A stretch of 17,530 nt of DNA. It comes from Mariniphaga sp. (GTDB lineage: Bacteria; Bacteroidota; Bacteroidia; Bacteroidales; Prolixibacteraceae). Every line of letters starts with the position of its first letter. Positions within the stretch are counted from its first letter, which is position 1. Position numbers and translations under genes: made by a program. Shown one piece after another: positions 7,590 through 14,011 of the stretch. The stretch is taken from contig JANYLE010000456.1 in the NCBI GenBank assembly GCA_025363795.1, positions 1-17,530 on the forward strand. Direction: 5' to 3'. Under the pieces are notes generated by a model that did no database searches, was not told where the DNA came from, and saw only the letters and a program-made list of their open reading frames with translations.

Positions 7590-7620
7590 AAGTCGCTATT
7601 TTATAGCGACTTTTGTTTTT
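7590..7620 (+). terminator. Intrinsic terminator after mnmE
   Basis: A perfect 10-bp stem (AAGTCGCTAT, 7590-7599, complement 7603-7612) with a TTT loop is followed by TTGTTTTT. It lies 43 bp after the mnmE stop and insulates the mobile element from mnmE transcription. Whether it is host- or element-derived cannot be told. Confidence 0.82.
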
Positions 7621-7631
7621 CAATTATACTT

Positions 7632-7650
7632 CTTAATAATTGATATTAAG
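7632..7650. repeat. Perfect inverted repeat, possible recombinase core site
   Basis: CTTAATA (7632-7638) and TATTAAG (7644-7650) flank a 5-bp spacer ATTGA. Inverted 7-bp arms around a short spacer is the geometry of tyrosine recombinase core sites. It sits between the mnmE terminator and the promoter of the first element gene. AT-rich sequence makes chance occurrence possible. Confidence 0.3.
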
Positions 7651-7677
7651 CCATTTTAATACATATTTTGTACCGTA

Positions 7678-7710
7678 TTTGTATCGCGTTTCAAAAAAAT
7701 CTTATATTTG
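7678..7710 (+). promoter_or_regulatory. Promoter of the integration operon
   Basis: TTTG at 7678-7681 and TATATTTG at 7703-7710 are separated by 21 bp, a full match to the Bacteroidota -33/-7 arrangement. A second copy of the -33 motif context, TTTGTAYCG, occurs 11 bp upstream (7667-7675 and 7678-7686), one helical turn apart. This suggests a bound protein overlapping the -33 element. The transcript would start near 7716 and carry a leader of about 75 nt. Confidence 0.65.
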
Positions 7711-7742
7711 TAGTTATTAAGTCATAGATAATACATGATTGG

Positions 7743-7776
7743 AACACCATGAAACATGGTGAAACACCATGAAACA
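7743..7776. repeat. Direct and inverted repeat in leader of first element gene
   Basis: The 14-mer AACACCATGAAACA occurs twice, at 7743-7756 and 7763-7776, 20 bp apart. Within it CACCATG (7745-7751) and CATGGTG (7755-7761) form a perfect 7-bp palindrome with a 3-nt loop AAA. It lies downstream of the -7 box and just before the chosen start codon, a natural place for an autoregulatory operator, an excision-factor binding site, or an RNA hairpin affecting translation. Confidence 0.6.
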
Positions 7777-7791
7777 AAATTGGGAGAGTTT

Positions 7792-8742
7792 ATGAATAGT
7801 GATACAGGAATTCAAAAGAGGTGCGAATGGTGCAGTAAGTTGTTTATTGCTCAAAAACTGACTACACGTTATTGTTCTCATGCTTGCAATTCGAAAGCTT
7901 ACAAATCAAAAAAAAGAGAAGAGGCTATAAAAAGATTTGATGAAGAAGCAGGAAAGCAATATAAAATGACAGGAATCAGCTATGCTACTATTCAGGAAAT
8001 AGAGAGGATAAGCAATACCTACGAAAATATAAAAGATAAAGAATACCTTTCTGTTTCAGAAACGGCTTTCCTTCTAAGTGTGGGGCGAACGACTGTCTAT
8101 CGTTATCTGCATGATGGTACATTGGGAGCATTTCAAACGAATGGCAAAACATTCATTCGCAAGATCGATATTGATGCTATGTTCGATAATTCAGAGGAAT
8201 ACAGAGCCAGACCCCAAAAAGAAAGAAAACCCGTTACTGAATTTTATACCATTGATGAGATAAAAGAAAAGTTTAATATTAAAGAATCGTGGATTTTTAG
8301 AATTGCGAAAGAAAATAATATTCCAAAGACCTTGGTCAGGGGTAAGTCTTATTTCAGCAAAAAGCATTTCGACCGATATTTCGAAAAAAAAGGGTTTGAA
8401 AAAACGCAACAGATTGAAGAATGGTATAGTGTAAAAGATATTCAAGAAAAATACAACCTTTCGCTACCCGCGATTTACAGTTTTGTTTCCGAAAACAACA
8501 TCCACCGGAAAAAAGAAGGCCGAAACGTACTGTACTCAAAGAAGCATTTTGACGAAGCTAAGGGGTATGTTAAGCCTGAATATTATACGGTTGAAGAAGC
8601 CATGCTGAAATACAATCTGACCCGCGATTCTTTGTATCACCATTTGAAATATCATAATATCCCCAAAGAAAAAGAAGGCAGGTATATCAAAATATCAAAA
8701 CCTGAATTAGATAAATTATTCGCTATATCAATCACATTATAG
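7792..8742 (+). CDS. Zinc-ribbon protein with four tandem excisionase-type HTH domains
   Basis: This 316-residue protein has an N-terminal CxxC...CxxxC zinc-ribbon-like motif (Cys11, 14, 28, 32) and a basic linker. Four consecutive HTH_17/MerR-like domains follow at about 84-132, 150-197, 210-256 and 263-311. Each begins with a Y[LTSY][ST][VI]xE/D-like stretch (EYLSVSE, FYTIDE, WYSVKD, EYYTVEE) and ends with a KxxxDxxF-like helix. Small single-HTH proteins of this family are excisionases or regulators of Bacteroides elements; a four-domain version may bind repeated sites in the att or promoter region. I chose ATG 7792, preceded by GGGAGAG, over ATG 7756, which lies inside the palindrome and would add MVKHHETKLGEF. 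The integrase starts 2 bp after its stop, so the two are coupled. Confidence 0.8.
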   Translation: MNSDTGIQKRCEWCSKLFIAQKLTTRYCSHACNSKAYKSKKREEAIKRFDEEAGKQYKMTGISYATIQEIERISNTYENIKDKEYLSVSETAFLLSVGRTTVYRYLHDGTLGAFQTNGKTFIRKIDIDAMFDNSEEYRARPQKERKPVTEFYTIDEIKEKFNIKESWIFRIAKENNIPKTLVRGKSYFSKKHFDRYFEKKGFEKTQQIEEWYSVKDIQEKYNLSLPAIYSFVSENNIHRKKEGRNVLYSKKHFDEAKGYVKPEYYTVEEAMLKYNLTRDSLYHHLKYHNIPKEKEGRYIKISKPELDKLFAISITL

Positions 8743-8743
8743 A

Positions 8744-9847
8744 ATGACAACAATCTCCAAGGTAACATTAAGAAAACGACCTGTTGCAGGTGCTAAGGAA
8801 AGCCTGTATTTAGATTTCTATCCGCCCATTCGTGATCCGTTCACAATGCGAATGACACGCCGGGAATCATTGGGCATCTATATCTATTTAAAACCGAGAA
8901 ATGAGTTTGAACGAGAATTCAATCATGAAATGATGATGAAAGCTGAAGTTATCAGAAGCTTACGGGTTCAATCACTTATAAATGAAGAGTTTGGTTTTTT
9001 GGATAAAAACAAGAAGAAAGCTGACTTTCTCTCCTATTTTGAGCTGAAAGCAAAAAAGAAAGATCAAAAGTGGATGAAAGTATATATGCACTTCAGCAAT
9101 TTTGTAAAAGGCAAATGTACATTTGGAGATGTTACTGTAGAATTGTGCAATAAATTCAGAGACTATCTTCTCGATACCAAGCAATTGGCTCATAAAGACA
9201 ATAAAATATCACAGAATTCAGCAGCCGGTTATTTTTCAACATTTCGGGCATTATTGAAAATTGCCTATAAAGAAAAATTCTTCAGAGAAAATCTTAATGA
9301 TTATCTGGAATCGATTGAAACCACCGATGTTAAAAAGGAATATCTCACTTTAGACGAAGTAAAACTCCTGGCCTCTACCCCATGCGAGCTCCCTATCCTA
9401 AAATCAGCTTCTTTGTTTTCGTGTTTGACCGGATTACGGATAAGTGATATTTTGAATCTGGAGTGGAATAGTATTGTACCGGCATCGGAAGGTGGCTACT
9501 GTATGCGAATCAGAACAGAAAAAACAGAGACCGAAACCACATTGCCACTTAGTGATGAAGCTATGGAATTATGCGGAAAACCTGGCGATGGAAAGGTTTT
9601 TAAAGGGTTACAGAAATACATGACTCACCAACCTTTGAAAAATTGGATTGAAAGCGCAGGAATAACAAAACATATTACTTTTCATTGTTTTCGCCATACT
9701 TTTGCTACTTTGCAAATTGCTTTGGGAACAGATATTTATACTGTAAGTAAAATGCTTACTCATAAGAACGTTACAACAACCCAGATTTATGCTGATTTGG
9801 TAAGTTCTAAAAAACGAGAATCGGCAAATAAAATATCATTGAAATAA
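8744..9847 (+). CDS. Tyrosine recombinase/integrase
   Basis: This 367-residue site-specific recombinase has the Bacteroidota architecture: an N-terminal arm-type binding domain (1-about 90), a SAM-like core-binding domain (about 95-190) and a C-terminal catalytic domain. All catalytic residues are visible: Arg232 in LTGLRISD, Lys260 in RTEKTETE, His314 and Arg317 in HCFRHTFAT, His340 in MLTHKNV and the nucleophile Tyr349 in QIYADL. It should integrate and excise the element at the mnmE 3' region. Length is normal and the gene appears intact. It follows the tandem-HTH gene by one base and precedes a membrane-protein gene by 6 bp, so all three are probably one transcript from the promoter at 7678-7710. 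Confidence 0.95.
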   Translation: MTTISKVTLRKRPVAGAKESLYLDFYPPIRDPFTMRMTRRESLGIYIYLKPRNEFEREFNHEMMMKAEVIRSLRVQSLINEEFGFLDKNKKKADFLSYFELKAKKKDQKWMKVYMHFSNFVKGKCTFGDVTVELCNKFRDYLLDTKQLAHKDNKISQNSAAGYFSTFRALLKIAYKEKFFRENLNDYLESIETTDVKKEYLTLDEVKLLASTPCELPILKSASLFSCLTGLRISDILNLEWNSIVPASEGGYCMRIRTEKTETETTLPLSDEAMELCGKPGDGKVFKGLQKYMTHQPLKNWIESAGITKHITFHCFRHTFATLQIALGTDIYTVSKMLTHKNVTTTQIYADLVSSKKRESANKISLK

Positions 9848-9853
9848 GAGTTG

Positions 9854-10576
9854 ATGAAAAAAGATGAAGATCAAAAATTTGAGTTGGTTACAATCTACAT
9901 GTTATGTGGATGTGCTGGCATTGTGATTGCTGCCCTGGCCCGATTGTCTGCTTTAAAATTAGGTTTAGATGTTTTCACAGCCAACCTTGTCTTTGTTGTT
10001 TTCATTGCAATTGCAATTAGCATTTTTCTTTCCATCCAGTTGACAATTAAGAACCTGATGTTCCCATGGATAAAAAAGTTGTTATTAAAAACACCGCGTT
10101 TCAGTAATAAAAAAGAGAAAATGCCACCCTTGGTGGAGATAGATACCATTGAGCAGGAATCTGTCCCTTCGTTAGATGATTGGAGAAATGAACAACTTCA
10201 TAATAAAGCGGAGGAAAAGGAAAGAAAATTAAAAGTGGCGCTTCATTATTCAAAAAAGACTTTTGTATCCTATGCTTCTGATGAACAGATTGATATTCTT
10301 TGTGAGGACATAATTCATTATGCTAATAAATTGGATTTAAATAACTTAAAACCAGTCATTATTAGGAGTGATTTATCGGCACTCGATCTTTTGCACTTTG
10401 GATGGAACATCTGGAATCACTTCAGGATAAGTAACCAGAATAATACGGCCTATTTTTTAAAACTAGTATTTGCCATTCCATTGAAAGATATGGAAGTAGA
10501 AACCATCAAAAAACATCTGAAAGATGACGAACTTAAGGGAATCATCAAGATTCAGGAAGACCTTTCTAAATATTAG
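9854..10576 (+). CDS. Two-helix membrane protein of unknown function
   Basis: I do not recognise this 240-residue protein. It has two hydrophobic segments (about 12-30 and 42-65), then a basic stretch (WIKKLLLKTPRFSNKKEK) and a cytoplasmic, charged, helical domain of about 150 residues including DWRNEQLHNKAEEKERKLK and a C-terminal part with LHFGWNIWNHFRIS. The basic segment after helix 2 suggests the C-terminal domain is in the cytoplasm. ATG 9854 is preferred to TTG 9851. It lies 6 bp after the integrase stop, so it is co-transcribed with the recombination module. No cysteines or catalytic motif stand out in the soluble part. Confidence 0.75.
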   Translation: MKKDEDQKFELVTIYMLCGCAGIVIAALARLSALKLGLDVFTANLVFVVFIAIAISIFLSIQLTIKNLMFPWIKKLLLKTPRFSNKKEKMPPLVEIDTIEQESVPSLDDWRNEQLHNKAEEKERKLKVALHYSKKTFVSYASDEQIDILCEDIIHYANKLDLNNLKPVIIRSDLSALDLLHFGWNIWNHFRISNQNNTAYFLKLVFAIPLKDMEVETIKKHLKDDELKGIIKIQEDLSKY

Positions 10577-10600
10577 CAGCTAAATCATCATTAACAATCA

Positions 10601-10658
10601 GTGTTTTTATTGTGTTCTTATTGTGTTTTTCCTGTGATGTAAAACACAGAGAAAACAC
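10601..10658. promoter_or_regulatory. Helically phased operator-like repeat array
   Basis: GTGTT occurs three times at exactly 11-bp steps (10601, 10612, 10623) and its complement AACAC twice at 11-bp steps (10643, 10654). Within this, TGTGTTTT (10622-10629) and AAAACACA (10641-10648) form a perfect 8-bp inverted repeat. The array lies 39 bp upstream of the small HTH gene. Same-face spacing on both sides of a dyad suggests cooperative protein binding, for example an operator for the adjacent HTH protein or arm-type sites for recombination proteins. Confidence 0.6.
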
Positions 10659-10696
10659 ATCGTTTGTTTGCACCACAACAATTAAAAACAATAGTT

Positions 10697-11050
10697 ATGA
10701 ATGCAAACGAAATTTCTTTTGAAAATCTGCCAAAAGCAGTTGCTCATTTGGTAGACGAAGTAGCTGAGATTAAATCATTAGTACGAAAAGGGCAAACCCC
10801 GCTCCCACCAAAACGAATTCCTATTGGAATTGAAGATGCCTGTAAAATTATTGGAAAAGCCAAGCCTACCGTTTATGCCCTTGTCCGCAAACGCCTACTC
10901 CCCTGCTACAAGAACGGTAAGAAACTTTATTTTTTTGAAGATGAATTAATGGCCTGGATCGAGAATGGCCGAAAGAAAACAGTACATGAACTTACTGCGG
11001 AATTAGAAGCATCTGTGCATAAAAGACCATCTGGCTTTCGGAATCGATAA
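10697..11050 (+). CDS. Excisionase-family helix-turn-helix protein
   Basis: This 117-residue protein has a short helical N-terminus (NLPKAVAHLVDEVAEIKSLV) and one HTH_17-type DNA-binding domain at about 41-90 (IGIEDACKIIGKAKPTVYAL, then a wing NGKKLYFFEDELMAWIENG). Such proteins in Bacteroides elements act as recombination directionality factors or regulators of the downstream genes. ATG 10697 is chosen; a TTG at 10664 would add 11 residues overlapping no motif. The phased repeat array lies just upstream and the ATPase gene begins 24 bp after the stop, so it is probably the first gene of a replication/mobilization operon that it may control. Confidence 0.87.
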   Translation: MNANEISFENLPKAVAHLVDEVAEIKSLVRKGQTPLPPKRIPIGIEDACKIIGKAKPTVYALVRKRLLPCYKNGKKLYFFEDELMAWIENGRKKTVHELTAELEASVHKRPSGFRNR

Positions 11051-11074
11051 GACCATAAGCATTAAACATCCTCA

Positions 11075-12133
11075 ATGGAAAAAGGAAATGTAGATAAGTC
11101 TGCTTCATCGGTGAATATTTCTGAGCTTTGGCAAAAATCACGACTGTTAATCACAGATGAGTTTGTTTCTCCACCGGTAATTGTGAAGGTGGACGATTCA
11201 ATTATCTGTACGTTGGGAAATTTTAGTGCTTCAACCGGCAAGGCCAAGAGCAAGAAAACATTCAATGTTTGTGCTATTGTTGCAGCAGCTTTAACCAACA
11301 GCATGGTGTTGAATTATTCAGCTTCTCTGCCTGAAGGAAAACGCAAAATCCTGTATGCCGACACCGAGCAAAGTGCTTTTCATTGCCAGCGAACATTGAA
11401 ACGAATCCTGAATCTGGCCAATCTTCCGACAGACCAGCAACCTGATTCTTTGGAGTTTCTTTCCCTACGGAAGTATTCTCCAAGAATACGACTAGCGATC
11501 ATCGAGGAAGCAATCTGCCACATGGAAGGGTTGGGACTGGTAATCATTGACGGAATCCGTGACCTGGCTTACGATATCAACAGTCCGGGAGAATCAACCG
11601 ATTTGATTACGAAGCTGATGCAATGGACAGACGAACAGCAAGTGCATATCCACACGGTTCTACACCTGAACAAAGGGGATGACAATACGCGCGGACATCT
11701 GGGAACTGAACTGAACAATAAGGCTGAAACCGTTTTACAGGTAACCAAAGATGAGCTTGACAAGGATATTAGTTCGGTATCATCCATGTATATCCGGGAT
11801 ATCGATTTTAACCCGTTCGCCTTCCGGATCAACGCCATTGGATTACCGGAACCAGTGGAAGATTACCAGGTAAAGCAGTCTTCATCTCAAAAGGGTTTCG
11901 ATTATCTCGAAGTTCCTGAGGCTAGGCACATGGAAGCGTTGGAAAACCTGTTTGCTGATGCAGAACTGATCTCGTACTCCAGCCTGATCGATAAGTTACA
12001 AAAAAGCTATGCTCAGGTTGGTTATTCTTTCGGAGTGAATAAAGCCAAGTTATTGAAAGTATTCCTTGAAAATAAGCGGATGATTCTCAAAGACGATAAA
12101 TCGTACCGGTTTAACCCTGATTTTCACTTTTGA
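11075..12133 (+). CDS. AAA/RecA-like ATPase, RepA-type helicase-like
   Basis: This 352-residue P-loop ATPase resembles the RepA/AAA_25 hexameric helicase group found in Bacteroidota mobile elements. The Walker A is a variant, GKAKSKKT (55-62), lacking the second glycine. Walker B is GLVIIDG (154-160, Asp159), and HTVLHLNKGDDNTRGHLGTE (193-212) resembles the following strand and sensor region. The C-terminal 60 residues (about 288-348) look like a winged-helix domain. With the downstream primase it may form a minimal replication module that unwinds element DNA after excision or transfer. The spacing to the preceding HTH gene is 24 bp. A DNA-repair RadA/KaiC-like role is less likely given the neighbours. 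Confidence 0.82.
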   Translation: MEKGNVDKSASSVNISELWQKSRLLITDEFVSPPVIVKVDDSIICTLGNFSASTGKAKSKKTFNVCAIVAAALTNSMVLNYSASLPEGKRKILYADTEQSAFHCQRTLKRILNLANLPTDQQPDSLEFLSLRKYSPRIRLAIIEEAICHMEGLGLVIIDGIRDLAYDINSPGESTDLITKLMQWTDEQQVHIHTVLHLNKGDDNTRGHLGTELNNKAETVLQVTKDELDKDISSVSSMYIRDIDFNPFAFRINAIGLPEPVEDYQVKQSSSQKGFDYLEVPEARHMEALENLFADAELISYSSLIDKLQKSYAQVGYSFGVNKAKLLKVFLENKRMILKDDKSYRFNPDFHF

Positions 12134-12252
12134 CCGGTTTAGTTTAGTCTGGGTGTATATATAATAAACCATACTAAACCAGTTTAAGCAGTTTAAACCG
12201 GTTTATCGTACCAGGGTTCCGGTTTGGTTTAGGTTAAACCGCTAAACTAAAC
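12134..12252. repeat. GGTTTA/TAAACC cluster, candidate replication origin
   Basis: Seven exact GGTTTA or TAAACC hexamers occur in about 105 bp (12136, 12165, 12175, 12194, 12200, 12226, 12235). They build several symmetric structures: the 12-bp palindrome TAAACCGGTTTA (12194-12205), GGTTTA-GGT-TAAACC (12226-12240), an 8-bp inverted repeat (12136-12143 with 12173-12180) and an 11-bp inverted repeat GTTTAGTTTAG/CTAAACTAAAC (12137-12147 with 12242-12252). CCAGGGTT is also repeated at 12211 and 12259. The cluster starts at the ATPase stop codon and precedes the primase gene, consistent with an iteron-like origin or a multi-site operator. Confidence 0.55.
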
Positions 12253-12330
12253 TTCATTCCAGGGTTATCGAATAATCAGGCTGGCCAAAAGAAAAAGATA
12301 CGGATAAAAGTACGATGGTATGTATGACCA

Positions 12331-12434
12331 TTGGTATGTTGGTGCATAGGTACATCAGTACGTTGGTACAACAATACATCAATGTGTCAATATGATTATT
12401 CAACAATCATTCGATCAATTAATCATTCAACTAA
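12331..12434. repeat. Degenerate 8-bp periodic tract before the primase gene
   Basis: From 12331 the sequence can be read as about eight to thirteen consecutive degenerate octamers. The first five are TTGGTATG, TTGGTGCA, TAGGTACA, TCAGTACG and TTGGTACA; later units drift to ACAATACA, TCAATGTG and TCAATATG and then become AT-rich. The tract ends 6 bp before the primase ATG. It could be part of an origin (repeats next to an AT-rich unwinding stretch) or a decayed simple repeat. The rest of the 307-bp gap (12253-12330) shows no clear structure. Confidence 0.45.
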
Positions 12435-12440
12435 AAAAAC

Positions 12441-13352
12441 ATGAATATCAGTGAAGCAAAAAATATAGCTATGGCAGATTACCTGCAATCCATCGGGATA
12501 ATTCCCTGCAAAAAGCAAGGGAACAACCTTTGGTATTATTCTCCTTTCCGTAGTGAAACCGAACCCTCATTTAAGATAAACCTTGCGTTAAACCAGTGGT
12601 ACGATTTCGGACTGGGTAAAGGCGGTAATATTATCAGCTTTATCCTGGAGCAACATCAAACCGACAATGTTTCGCAAGCCCTTCAAATCCTTTCCAGTAA
12701 AGCTTCGGAAATCAAACCCCATTCGTTTTCTTTTCGCCAGCAGGAGAATTTACCGTGCTTTGACGATATAAGAATTAAACCACTCGAAAACCCAGCGCTA
12801 ATTCAATACCTGAAGGATCGGCAGATTCAGATTGCTTGTGCCATGAAGACGTGTAAAGAGGTGCATTTCAAGACCAAAGACAAGGCCTATTTTGCCATTG
12901 GATTTGAAAACAACCTAGGAGGATTTGAATTGAGAAACAAGTACTTTCAGGGAACTTTGTCTCCGAAAGGAATTACTCACATCCAGAATGGGAAAGCTAC
13001 CTGTTGCATTTTTGAGGGATTTATGGACTACCTTTCATTTCTTACCATTGCGCAGAAACAAACTCCTGGTCCCGACAGCATAAACAAGCAAGATTACATC
13101 ATCCTGAATTCCGTAGCTAACGTTTCCAAAGCAATCAGCACCATAGCAAGTTATAAAGAGAAGTATTGCTACCTGGACAATGACAGAGCCGGTGTTTTTG
13201 CTTTCCGGGAAATACAGGAGAAATGCGGACAAAATGTAAAAGATATGTCCGCCACTTACCGAGAATACAAAGACCTGAACGATTACCTGAGCCAAAAGAA
13301 AAAGGCATTGAATTTACCTCAGAAATTTAAAAGGCCGGGATTGAAACGGTAA
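12441..13352 (+). CDS. Toprim-domain DNA primase of mobile element
   Basis: This 303-residue protein has the layout of DnaG-like element primases. The N-terminal region aligns with the CHC2 zinc-finger fold (YYSPFRSETEPSFKI, then WYDFGLGKGGNIISFI, about 32-68), but the expected zinc ligands are replaced: the CPFH-type motif reads SPFR and CFGC reads DFGL. The toprim domain shows CIFEGFMDYLSF (189-200, Glu192) and YCYLDNDRAG (242-251, Asp246, Asp248), the metal-binding acidic residues. It would synthesise primers for element DNA, for instance for complementary strand synthesis after transfer. Proteins of this type are adjacent to mob genes in NBU-like elements (compare PrmN1 of NBU1). The reading frame after its stop stays open in the -1 frame to 13462. 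Confidence 0.87.
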   Translation: MNISEAKNIAMADYLQSIGIIPCKKQGNNLWYYSPFRSETEPSFKINLALNQWYDFGLGKGGNIISFILEQHQTDNVSQALQILSSKASEIKPHSFSFRQQENLPCFDDIRIKPLENPALIQYLKDRQIQIACAMKTCKEVHFKTKDKAYFAIGFENNLGGFELRNKYFQGTLSPKGITHIQNGKATCCIFEGFMDYLSFLTIAQKQTPGPDSINKQDYIILNSVANVSKAISTIASYKEKYCYLDNDRAGVFAFREIQEKCGQNVKDMSATYREYKDLNDYLSQKKKALNLPQKFKRPGLKR

Positions 13353-13538
13353 AACGTAATCCGGCAGGCAAGCATTGGTTTTATCGAAGAAAGTTTGTGT
13401 TTAGCCCAGATTGTACTCCAGTAACAGAATGGCGAATTATGAATAAACCTGAACCGAAATAAATAAGAATGAATGGAAATAAACATTTTCGAATAGAATC
13501 AGATAATTTATTCATTACTATCTATATACATGCAAAAC

Positions 13539-13594
13539 TATCCTGTCTGAAGGGAGAGCAAGTTTGTGTATCGGTCTGCCCGATACCTTGCTCT
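13539..13594 (+). other. oriT: Candidate origin of transfer (oriT) with nic-like site and stem-loop
   Basis: TATCCTG followed by T at 13539-13546 matches the IncP/MOBP nick consensus YATCCTG|Y, with the cut expected after G13545. Nine bases further is a strong stem-loop: outer arms AGAGCAAG (13555-13562) and CTTGCTCT (13587-13594), inner arms GTATCGG (13568-13574) and CCGATAC (13580-13586), a 5-nt loop and a 5-nt bulge (TTTGT) on one side. That gives 15 paired bases. It is in the non-coding region directly upstream of the MobC and relaxase genes, the usual place for oriT. The relaxase is MOBP-like, consistent with this nick type. Confidence 0.7.
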
Positions 13595-13648
13595 GCGAGG
13601 CTAAAGAACATCCCGCCGGTCTAATCTAAACAATTAAAAATACAAAGC

Positions 13649-14011
13649 ATGAGAACAATCAAAAACAGAAATACCGGTGGCAGGCCAGCCAAAGCACCTG
13701 CCGAAAAAAAGGGTTATAAAATAACGATCAAGATGGACACAGAAGAATATTATACGCTTAAAGCTAAATCAAGAGATGCCGGGATTAACCGCAGCGAATT
13801 TATCCGCCTTTGTATTCGGTCCAGCGTGGTTAAGCAACGGCTTACTTCAGAATTGATGGCATACATCCGCCAGCTTTGCGGGATGGCCAACAACATCAAC
13901 CAGGTTGCACACCGAGCCAATGCTGCCGGGTATTCTGATGTACACAGGCAATGCCTTTCTATGAACGAACGGTTGGATAACGTAATCAAAAAGATTGAAG
14001 ATGATTGCTAA
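13649..14011 (+). CDS. mobC: MobC-like relaxosome accessory protein
   Basis: This 120-residue basic protein has an N-terminal ribbon-helix-helix-like region (GYKITIKMDTEEYYTLKAKS, then INRSEFIRLCIRSS) and the C-terminal block LCGMANNINQVAHRANAAG typical of plasmid MobC proteins (LxxxxNNxNQ). MobC proteins bind oriT and help the relaxase melt or nick DNA. The candidate oriT lies 54 bp upstream. The relaxase start codon (14001) overlaps its last 11 bp, indicating coupled translation. The start is the first ATG, with the GRPAK stretch near the N-terminus, as in relatives. Confidence 0.88.
   Translation: MRTIKNRNTGGRPAKAPAEKKGYKITIKMDTEEYYTLKAKSRDAGINRSEFIRLCIRSSVVKQRLTSELMAYIRQLCGMANNINQVAHRANAAGYSDVHRQCLSMNERLDNVIKKIEDDC

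Noticed and set aside
7743..7776. CRISPR-like repeat.
   Set aside because: Only two copies 20 bp apart with a 6-bp gap, and no cas genes.
7756..7791. Upstream ATG extending the four-HTH protein by MVKHHETKLGEF.
   Set aside because: The extension is encoded by the palindrome and direct repeat, and the ATG at 7792 follows GGGAGAG and starts the zinc-ribbon domain at a usual distance.
13323..13334. Programmed -1 frameshift at AAATTTAAAAG near the primase end.
   Set aside because: The TTTAAAA run is not aligned as X XXY YYZ with the primase frame, and the -1 frame has a stop at 13328-13330 before the open stretch.
13562..13574. TGTATCGG inside the oriT stem resembles the mnmE end TCTGTATCGG.
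   Set aside because: The match is explained by the stem-loop, stops after 8 bp and lies in the middle of the mob region, not at an element end.
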